Positions 1 through 4,616 of a DNA stretch of 7,288 bases are shown here, piece by piece (positions within the stretch are counted from its first letter, which is position 1; every line of letters begins with the position of its first letter). The notes below the pieces were generated by a model that saw nothing but the letters and a program-made list of their open reading frames with translations, searched no databases and was not told the DNA's origin. Origin of the DNA: Treponema sp. Its GTDB lineage: Bacteria; Spirochaetota; Spirochaetia; Treponematales; Breznakiellaceae. The stretch is from positions 1-7,288 of the forward strand of contig JAIROB010000172.1 of the NCBI GenBank assembly GCA_031257695.1. The letters run 5' to 3'. Position numbers and translations under genes: made by a program.

Positions 1-18
1 CCCCGGAGCTTGCTCCGG
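1..18. repeat. Short hairpin with GGAGCTTGCTCC core, copy 1
   Basis: The bases form a 6-7 bp stem closed by a CTTG loop. The 12-base core GGAGCTTGCTCC (5-16) recurs exactly at 115-126. In both copies TGTAAACC follows about 40 bases later (43-50 and 156-163), so the two may be diverged copies of one unit of roughly 110 bases. The first hairpin is not followed by a T-run, so a terminator role is not supported. The left flank is outside the window. Confidence 0.5.
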
Positions 19-103
19 AAAATTTACCACCACCGAAAATGTTGTAAACCGCCTTTTGGATCGGGGTATGGCCCCGGCCAGTACAATAAATTTCCTATCC
101 AAC

Positions 104-136
104 GAAGATACCCAGGAGCTTGCTCCTGGGTTCTTC
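104..136. repeat. Hairpin with CTTG loop, copy 2; possible transcript end
   Basis: A perfect 8 bp stem (CCCAGGAG at 111-118 with CTCCTGGG at 123-130) is closed by CTTG. Beyond a small internal loop it is extended by GAAGA (104-108) pairing with TCTTC (132-136). It lies about 50 bases past the stop of the DUF4418 gene, where a transcript end would be expected, but on the minus strand no clear U-tract follows. On the plus strand a T-rich stretch starts inside the stem. It could be a weak terminator, an RNA-stabilising 3' hairpin, or just a repeat copy. Confidence 0.45.
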
Positions 137-186
137 ATTGTAATCTACGGCGGACTGTAAACCCTTCGCTGTTATGTCATCAACTT

Positions 187-591
187 TTACGTTTTTTTCC
201 GGGCAAGACACAGGGCGTAGAACCCCGATCCTATGAGCAGCAAAATGCTGATAACCGTAATCGACGGAAAGGCCACTTTGCGGCAGGCCATGGAATGCAT
301 GGGACAGCCGCCGATGAGCCCGTGGGGGACAAGCAGGGCGAGCGCCCCGGAAAGAAAAATCCCGATGCTCAGTCCCAGCTGTGTTTTCGGATCTGCAAAA
401 ACGACCAGGGCTATCCCCAGGGCGGCGATGAGGGCCCCGACGCCGATTTCCGCCCGGGCGGACCAGTGGCACTTCATGATCATGCCCGCGGTAACCGGGC
501 ATACCTTGAATAAAAATTGGGGCCCCAGCGCGATAAGAAGTCCTAAAGCCGCCGCCGATGCCCCGGCAATGACACGATTTTTCATATTCAT
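187..591 (-). CDS. DUF4418 family membrane protein
   Basis: This is a 134-residue protein with about four hydrophobic segments (roughly residues 7-25, 47-66, 72-90, 108-129) and a basic tail ending in RKKT. I recognise the DUF4418 pattern: KVCP at 29-32, MKCHW at 39-43, then a second cysteine cluster GGCPMHSMAC at 94-103. C31, C41, C96 and C103 lie at or near membrane ends and could form disulfides or bind a metal or cofactor; that is inference. The family has no established biochemical function. Members I recall often sit near MacB/FtsX-like ABC transporter genes, but no such gene is visible here and the downstream side is cut by the window. A GGGAG motif lies 4 bases before the ATG at 591. 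A second in-frame ATG (M3, at 585-583) lies 10 bases from the same motif and could be the true start. It appears to be a single-gene unit. Confidence 0.8.
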   Translation of the reverse strand: MNMKNRVIAGASAAALGLLIALGPQFLFKVCPVTAGMIMKCHWSARAEIGVGALIAALGIALVVFADPKTQLGLSIGIFLSGALALLVPHGLIGGCPMHSMACRKVAFPSITVISILLLIGSGFYALCLARKKT

Positions 592-595
592 AATG

Positions 596-600
596 CTCCC
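596..600 (-). promoter_or_regulatory. Shine-Dalgarno site of the DUF4418 gene
   Basis: GGGAG on the minus strand is 4 bases from the ATG at 591 and 10 bases from the in-frame ATG at 585, so it does not decide between them. Its presence contrasts with the missing ribosome binding sites of the promoter-proximal genes elsewhere in the window. Confidence 0.6.
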
Positions 601-640
601 TGTGCCTGTTGTTTCTCTTTGGGGATCTTCTCAGTAATCC

Positions 641-669
641 CTTATAGTACTCGGGGAAACTGCAAAAAG
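641..669 (-). promoter_or_regulatory. Weak candidate promoter for the DUF4418 gene
   Basis: The minus strand has TATAAG (646 to 641), five of six matches to the -10 consensus. The -35 region 16-17 bases upstream is only a T-run (TTTTTG or CTTTTT), a poor match. If real, it gives a leader of about 40 bases containing the GGGAG site. Only the -10 has any support. Confidence 0.25.
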
Positions 670-719
670 TCGCATTTTTTTTGACAGCGGCCCGGCGGAT
701 AGGAGCCTGTAGCGCTTGT

Positions 720-749
720 GGATTTTTTGCATTTTTATGCAAAAAATCC
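720..749. repeat. Perfect 13 bp hairpin with TTTT loop
   Basis: GGATTTTTTGCAT (720-732) pairs exactly with ATGCAAAAAATCC (737-749) around TTTT. The stem is AT-rich in GC-rich surroundings. No T-run follows the stem on either strand, so it is not a standard intrinsic terminator. Confidence 0.75.
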
Positions 750-769
750 CGATTATCCGGCGTCCTTAT

Positions 770-841
770 GCAGTTTGAGTGGTATAAAAATTCACTTTTG
801 TGAATTTTTATACGATTTATGCGCGAAGCGCAACAAACTGC
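770..841. repeat. Nested inverted repeat enclosing two hairpins
   Basis: GCAGTTTG (770-777) pairs exactly with CAAACTGC (834-841). Between these arms lie the 14 bp hairpin at 782-813 and a small TGCGC-GAA-GCGCA hairpin (820-832). As RNA this would be a multi-branched fold. CAAACTG is repeated directly at 850-856. The AAGCGC at 826-831 could instead pair with GCGCTT at 712-717, so two folds compete. Confidence 0.55.
782..813. repeat. Perfect 14 bp hairpin with TTTT loop
   Basis: GTATAAAAATTCAC (782-795) is exactly complementary to GTGAATTTTTATAC (800-813) around TTTT. It has the same loop and similar stem length as the hairpin at 720-749 but a different stem sequence. It could protect or end the smpB transcript, since it lies 56-87 bases past the smpB stop, but no U-tract follows on the minus strand. 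Confidence 0.75.
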
Positions 842-868
842 TAGGCCGGCAAACTGACAGCGGAGAAT

Positions 869-1330
869 TCAGCGCAGTTTTTGGCGGAATTCCCGGGAAA
901 CTTCGCGGCTGATATCCCTCTCCCGTATATCGGCGCGCTTATCGTAGGCCTTTTTCCCTTTGCAAAGGCCCAGATCGACCTTTACCCGCCCTTTTTTAAA
1001 GTAAAACGAGAGGGGAATGAGGGTATAGCCCTTTTCGTCCACCTTTCTGGCGATACGTTTAATCTCCTCCCGGTGGAGGAGGAGCCGTTTGTTCCGATCC
1101 GGATCGTGGTTAAAAAAGGACGAAAAGGGGTTTTCGGCGATCCGCAGGGAACGGAGCCACACCTCGCCCTCAATTACCTCCGCCCACGCGTCGGGGAAGG
1201 AGATTTTGCCGTCCCGAAAGGACTTTACCTCTGTGCCCAGCAGTTCAATGCCGCATTCGTAGTTGTCGTCCACGGAATAGTCGCGCCGCGCCCTGCGGTT
1301 TACGGCGATGATCTTGACGCCTTCGCTCAT
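869..1330 (-). CDS. smpB: SsrA-binding protein SmpB
   Basis: SmpB binds tmRNA and delivers it to stalled ribosomes in the cytoplasm, where trans-translation releases the ribosome and tags the nascent peptide. At 153 residues the length is normal. Family motifs are in order: NRRARRDY at 11-18, YECGIELLGTEVKS at 24-37, FNHDP at 73-77, RLLLHREEI at 82-90, and GYTLIPL through KGKKAYDKR at 101-132. The basic C-terminal tail (KRADIRERDISREVSREF and on), which folds into the empty mRNA channel, is intact. The ATG at 1330 overlaps the TGA of the upstream gene as ATGA, and no Shine-Dalgarno is visible, so translation is probably coupled to that gene. I see no ssrA gene in the window. The palindromic element begins right after the stop. 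Confidence 0.97.
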   Translation of the reverse strand: MSEGVKIIAVNRRARRDYSVDDNYECGIELLGTEVKSFRDGKISFPDAWAEVIEGEVWLRSLRIAENPFSSFFNHDPDRNKRLLLHREEIKRIARKVDEKGYTLIPLSFYFKKGRVKVDLGLCKGKKAYDKRADIRERDISREVSREFRQKLR

Positions 1331-2823
1331 GGCGCTGTTCCGCCGCGCCGCGCCAGCGCCGGCCGGAACGACACGAAGGGCGACGATGTCGAAGGGGCCA
1401 GGGAAGCCCGGGTTTCAATGCCCACCGAGCCGGGGGGGTTGATCCAGGAACCGCCCCTGAGGGATCGTTCCGGGGAAGATACCGCGGCCGCCGCGGCTGC
1501 TCCGGCGGACAGGTAGTTGAGGGGCGCATAGGGATCCGCGCACCACTCCCAGAACCCGCCCGGCATATTTTCCAGGTCGAGGGTCCCGTTTCCGGCCAGG
1601 GACGCGGCGTATTCCCACTCCGCTTCGTAGGGGAGCCTCGCTTCCCAGCCCGTCAGGGAAGGGGGCAGGGACGCGGTGAGCCATTCGCAGTAGGCCGCCG
1701 CGGCAAACCAGGAGATCCCCGGCGTTCCCGCGGCGGGGTAGGGCGGGTTGACAGGCTCGTCAAGGTAGCCCGGCGAGGCAAGGCCCTGGGCGATGAGGGT
1801 TTCGGTGTTTTCCCGCCGCCACCGGGGGTTGTCCCGGAGAAAGCGCTCCCAGTCCTCGCCCCTCAGTTCCGTGGCGGAAATGTAGAAGCCCTCCAGTTTT
1901 ACCCGGCGGGGGAAACCTTCGGCCTGGGTAAATTCCCCCCCGGGGACGGGCCGGAAGTTGCCGAGCGCTCCCCCGGTAATTGCCGGGGGCCCTGTCCTTT
2001 CCGCGGACGGGCCCCGGGCAAGCTCCGCCGCCGCGGAAAGGGCCCGGCTGTGCCAGGTGGAGCCTTTCACCGTTGCGGCGCTTTCCGGGGGCAGGGTTTC
2101 CGCCAGCCAGACAGCGGCGCCCGTGTTTTCGGAAAGGTAGCCCAGAACGGAGGCGGCGGTGTCCGCCAGGCTCAGGGGCGAGGGGGACAGTCCGCCGCTG
2201 TCGGCCAGGCTTTTGGCGCGGATCAGATCCCGCAGCGCCGCCCTGGTTACGGCAAAACGGGCCGCCGCTCCAAGTATCCCGTTCATTTCATCCCGAAACG
2301 CGCGGTCCGCCGCGGCCGCCGGTCCCAGGCGGTAGGCTCCTTCCGAAAGGTCCCGGGGGATTTGGTAAGCGGCGGTGGGCTCCCCGGTAAAGGACCACCG
2401 GGCATAGTCCGCGGCGGAGAGCGCCAGGGCTTCCGGGGGGGCCGCCGGGGTCAAGGTTCCGAACAGGGGGACGCGTTTGGGGAAAAACAGGGAGGCGAAG
2501 TAACTGCCGGGGATGTCCTGTTCCATCCGCAGGGGTTTGAATCCCGGAAGCGCCAGTTCGATCAGCCTGACCCCCCTGGGGATGGTCAGATCGCAGGGGG
2601 TGGCGCCCAGGGTGACGCCGTCAACCCGCACAGCCGCGCCCTGAGGTTCGGAATTGACCGACAGAACGCTCCCCGGATTGGCTATACCGGGAAAGAGGAG
2701 CGCAAAAAACACCGCCCCCAGGAGCAGCAGGGCGTACAAAATGGCCAGGTATACCCCCGGCCGCATACCCAGGAACGACCTTAGTCGAACCCTGTCTTCC
2801 GGGGGGAGCTTGTTGTCTGCCAT
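1327..2823 (-). CDS. Membrane-anchored PEGA and SUMF1/FGE-like domain protein
   Basis: This 498-residue protein has a short basic N-terminus, one membrane segment (about 22-46), a PEGA-type beta domain (about 52-105, NSEPQGAAVRVDG then LGATPCDLTIPRG), an Ala-rich helical middle (about 130-275) and a C-terminal SUMF1/formylglycine-generating-enzyme fold (about 291-492). Fold motifs: VPGGEF at 293-298, ISWFAAAAYCEWL at 370-382, RLPYEAEWEYAAS at 396-408, GGFWEWCADPY at 422-432 and RGGSW at 456-460. The paired catalytic cysteines of true sulfatase-activating enzymes are absent: the only cysteines are C77, C379 and C428, and the usual GFRC near the end reads SFRPAL. It is therefore probably not an oxidase. 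I infer a binding or envelope structural role, with the PEGA and SUMF1 parts outside the membrane. A near-consensus promoter places the transcript start at this ATG. An alternative start is M20, which would keep the membrane anchor. smpB follows with a 4-base overlap. Confidence 0.85.
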   Translation of the reverse strand: MADNKLPPEDRVRLRSFLGMRPGVYLAILYALLLLGAVFFALLFPGIANPGSVLSVNSEPQGAAVRVDGVTLGATPCDLTIPRGVRLIELALPGFKPLRMEQDIPGSYFASLFFPKRVPLFGTLTPAAPPEALALSAADYARWSFTGEPTAAYQIPRDLSEGAYRLGPAAAADRAFRDEMNGILGAAARFAVTRAALRDLIRAKSLADSGGLSPSPLSLADTAASVLGYLSENTGAAVWLAETLPPESAATVKGSTWHSRALSAAAELARGPSAERTGPPAITGGALGNFRPVPGGEFTQAEGFPRRVKLEGFYISATELRGEDWERFLRDNPRWRRENTETLIAQGLASPGYLDEPVNPPYPAAGTPGISWFAAAAYCEWLTASLPPSLTGWEARLPYEAEWEYAASLAGNGTLDLENMPGGFWEWCADPYAPLNYLSAGAAAAAAVSSPERSLRGGSWINPPGSVGIETRASLAPSTSSPFVSFRPALARRGGTAP

Positions 2824-2829
2824 TGGTCA

Positions 2830-2858
2830 AGTATAGGCGACCCGGTATGCCTTGTCAA
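2830..2858 (-). promoter_or_regulatory. Strong sigma70-type promoter for the PEGA/SUMF1-smpB operon
   Basis: The minus strand has a perfect TTGACA (2858 to 2853), a 17-base spacer and TATACT (2835 to 2830), five of six. Six bases (TGACCA) then separate the -10 from the ATG at 2823, so the usual start site falls on the A of the ATG. No Shine-Dalgarno fits in that space. The expected product is a leaderless mRNA unless translation begins at the later M20. Confidence 0.75.
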
Positions 2859-2880
2859 CGAAGGCGCTTCATGGTAGTTT
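2852..2880 (+). promoter_or_regulatory. Candidate promoter for lepB-1, sharing its -35 with the divergent promoter
   Basis: The plus strand has TTGTCA (2852-2857, five of six), a 17-base spacer and TAGTTT (2875-2880), which keeps only the key T1, A2 and T6. The next six bases lead exactly to the ATG at 2887. The -35 is the same DNA as the TTGACA of the opposite promoter, because TTGTCAA reads TTGACAA on the other strand. The -10 is weak, so support is moderate. Confidence 0.45.
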
Positions 2881-2886
2881 TAAGTA

Positions 2887-3873
2887 ATGACAGACACGCC
2901 TGACTTTTTTGACGCTATCCAGGCCCGCACCGAAGCCTATTTAAGCCGCAGACAAGGTATCCGTCGCATTAAAAAAGAAAAGCAACGGGGCAAAAACCCC
3001 GTTGTGGACTGGATCGAGGCGTTTCTTTGGGCCGCCGGAATGGTGCTACTGATCAACCAGTACCTTTTTCAGGCCTATCAAATTCCCTCGGGGTCCATGA
3101 TCGACACCCTTATGATTAAGGACCGGATTTTTGTCAACAAGATCGTGTACGGGCCGGAACTGCTGCCGGGGGTGGCAAAGCTCCCGAGCCCTATTAAGCC
3201 CAAACGCAACGACGTTATCATTTTTGAAAATCCTTCTTATATTTCCCGGGGTCCGGTTTTTGACATAGCCCAGCGCATAATCTATATGCTCACCCTTTCC
3301 CTGGTGGACATTGACAGGGATGAATCCGGAGACCCCAAGGTCCACTTCCTTATTAAGCGGGCAGCGGGCATGGAGGGGGACCGGTTCGTCAGCGAGCAGG
3401 GGGAATTGAAAATCCGCTTTGCCGGGGAAGATCGATGGGTGGATGAACGGGAGTACCTGGCCCAGCGGGGGATAGGGCACAACCTGAGCCGCCTGATGGA
3501 CGAGGCTTCCTACCCCGTCCTCCTCGCCGCAGGAAGGGCGGCAGCGTTTATGGATCTGGGCATCCCCCTGCCGGACGCGTTGGCCGCCGCCGCGTCCCGG
3601 GCGAACACCCTGCCTTATCCCGACTTTCTTGCCCACGAGCGCCTCCGGCTGGAAACCCTGAGGGGCGCCCAGCCCCAGGAGAACCGGTACCGGACCCTGC
3701 TGGCCAGGCACGTCATGGGCTGGTATGTGAGCGAGGGCCGGGTCTTTCCCCTGGGGGATAACCGGGACAATTCACGGGACGGCCGTTATTTTGGCCCCGT
3801 ACGGATGTCGAAAATATTGGGAAGGGGCGCCCTGATCTATTGGCCCCTCAAACGCATCGAGGCGATTCGATAG
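2887..3873 (+). CDS. lepB: Signal peptidase I, with a long insertion
   Basis: This membrane protease cleaves signal peptides from exported proteins on the outer face of the inner membrane, using a Ser-Lys dyad. The 328-residue protein has a basic N-terminus (25-36), a membrane segment (about 43-62), the nucleophile motif IPSGSM at 66-71 with S70, the general-base Lys in FLIKRAAGMEGD (K157), and box E GDNRDNSRDGR at 290-300. The S68 equivalent of the oxyanion-hole Ser is also kept. Between the Lys box and box E lies an extra stretch of about 100 residues (about 180-278), Ala- and Leu-rich and probably helical, which makes the protein longer than simple bacterial enzymes. The second Ser of box E is Gly (G299). 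No Shine-Dalgarno precedes the ATG. lepB-2 starts 12 bases after its stop. I expect this to be the active enzyme of the pair. Confidence 0.93.
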   Translation: MTDTPDFFDAIQARTEAYLSRRQGIRRIKKEKQRGKNPVVDWIEAFLWAAGMVLLINQYLFQAYQIPSGSMIDTLMIKDRIFVNKIVYGPELLPGVAKLPSPIKPKRNDVIIFENPSYISRGPVFDIAQRIIYMLTLSLVDIDRDESGDPKVHFLIKRAAGMEGDRFVSEQGELKIRFAGEDRWVDEREYLAQRGIGHNLSRLMDEASYPVLLAAGRAAAFMDLGIPLPDALAAAASRANTLPYPDFLAHERLRLETLRGAQPQENRYRTLLARHVMGWYVSEGRVFPLGDNRDNSRDGRYFGPVRMSKILGRGALIYWPLKRIEAIR

Positions 3874-3884
3874 GGAAGGGGAGG
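3873..3884 (+). promoter_or_regulatory. Purine-rich ribosome binding site of lepB-2
   Basis: A GGGAAGGGGAGG run begins at the last base of the lepB-1 stop codon and ends one base before the ATG at 3886. The GGGAAGG part (3873-3879) has a 6-base spacing. It fixes the lepB-2 start and contrasts with the lepB-1 start, which has no such site. Confidence 0.7.
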
Positions 3885-3885
3885 T

Positions 3886-4614
3886 ATGTTTAACAAATGG
3901 CGAAAGTATTCCTATGCGGCCCAAAAGAATCAGCGGCATAAGATATGGTGGGGCCTGGCATGGTTCCTGGTTTTTTTTGTTGTATATTTCGCCCTTACGA
4001 CCTTTGTTTTTTCCATGCGGGTTTTAGAGAACGACACCATGCAGCCCGGCCTGCGCGCCGGGGACCGGCTTATCGTTTCTTCCAATAAAATTCACTCCTT
4101 TTTTGCGGGAAAGGATCTGCTGGACGGGGAGCTTCCCTTTCGCCGGGGCAGCGTGGCGCTGGTGGATATGTCCCTGCGTGAAGATCCGGGGATTGTGCGG
4201 GGCGTCCTGGATGTCCTGCTGCGGTTTTTTACCCTCCAGCGGGTAAGCCTCTTTGACAATCGTGAGCATTGCTACATAAAGCGGATTATCGGCCTGCCGG
4301 GGGACGAAATTTCCATGACAAACTTTGTGCTCAGGATAAAGCCCGGGGGGGAAAACTATTCCCTTACGGAATTTGAACTGGCCGACCGGCCCTATGTTCC
4401 CACCATTCCCCAGGTTCCCGCCCTGTGGGACGAGTCCATACCTTTCTCCGGCAACATGGATCCCCGCGTCCTGGGGGAAAACGAATGCTTTGTTCTTTCC
4501 GATGATCGCAGCAATACTAACGACTCCCGCACCTGGGGCCCCTTGCCGGTGAATCTTGTGGTGGGACAGATCCTGTTCCGGTACTGGCCTCTGCCAGCTC
4601 TGGGCAGGCCCTGA
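3886..4614 (+). CDS. Signal peptidase I family protein with Thr at the nucleophile position
   Basis: This 242-residue protein has a basic N-terminus, one membrane segment (about 21-43) and an S26-type peptidase domain. The Lys box YIKRIIGLPGD (130-140) keeps the general base K132, and box E is recognisable as SDDRSNTNDSR (205-215). The nucleophile region reads ENDTM (48-52) where the family has SGSM: Thr51 replaces the catalytic Ser, and Asn49 replaces the preceding Ser that helps form the oxyanion hole. Box E has G to S, N to D and S to T (T211) changes. It may be a Thr-nucleophile variant, a protease of altered specificity, or an inactive partner of LepB-1; the sequence alone does not decide. 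It lies 12 bases after lepB-1, clearly in one operon and probably from an old duplication. Its identity is weak outside the motifs. Confidence 0.85.
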   Translation: MFNKWRKYSYAAQKNQRHKIWWGLAWFLVFFVVYFALTTFVFSMRVLENDTMQPGLRAGDRLIVSSNKIHSFFAGKDLLDGELPFRRGSVALVDMSLREDPGIVRGVLDVLLRFFTLQRVSLFDNREHCYIKRIIGLPGDEISMTNFVLRIKPGGENYSLTEFELADRPYVPTIPQVPALWDESIPFSGNMDPRVLGENECFVLSDDRSNTNDSRTWGPLPVNLVVGQILFRYWPLPALGRP

Positions 4615-4616
4615 CC

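Larger units (their letters stand above)
682..863. repeat. Palindromic AT-rich element bounded by a 9-base direct repeat
   Basis: TGACAGCGG occurs exactly at 682-690 and 855-863, bracketing 164 bases with several inverted repeats. Near the inner ends there is imperfect inverted similarity: CCGGC and GCGCTT on the left (692-696, 712-717) against GCCGGC and AAGCGC on the right (845-850, 826-831). This resembles a MITE-like element with a target duplication. However, the inverted ends do not abut the direct repeats cleanly, and a 9-base match within some 200 bases can arise by chance at several per cent. No transposase is present. It starts 6 bases past the smpB stop codon. Confidence 0.4.

Noticed and set aside
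10..513. A long plus-strand open frame over the left edge and the DUF4418 gene
   Set aside because: It lies opposite a well-supported membrane protein gene, has Gly/Pro/Arg-rich composition typical of a shadow frame in GC-rich DNA, and no recognisable motif.
681..709. Perfect TTGACA at 681-686 as a plus-strand promoter
   Set aside because: No -10-like hexamer at 16-18 bases (the region reads GC-rich AGGAGCCTG) and no gene follows on the plus strand until 2887.
592..868. A tmRNA (ssrA) gene beside smpB
   Set aside because: I see no alanyl acceptor-stem pair, CCA end or tag-peptide reading frame, and the available space is too short for a standard tmRNA.
718..912. A 64-residue plus-strand open frame across the palindromic region into smpB
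   Set aside because: It runs through perfect hairpins and into the antisense of smpB with no ribosome binding site or motif.
2050..2784. A 244-residue plus-strand open frame opposite the PEGA/SUMF1 gene
   Set aside because: Gly, Arg and Gln-rich shadow; the minus-strand frame carries real PEGA and SUMF1 motifs.
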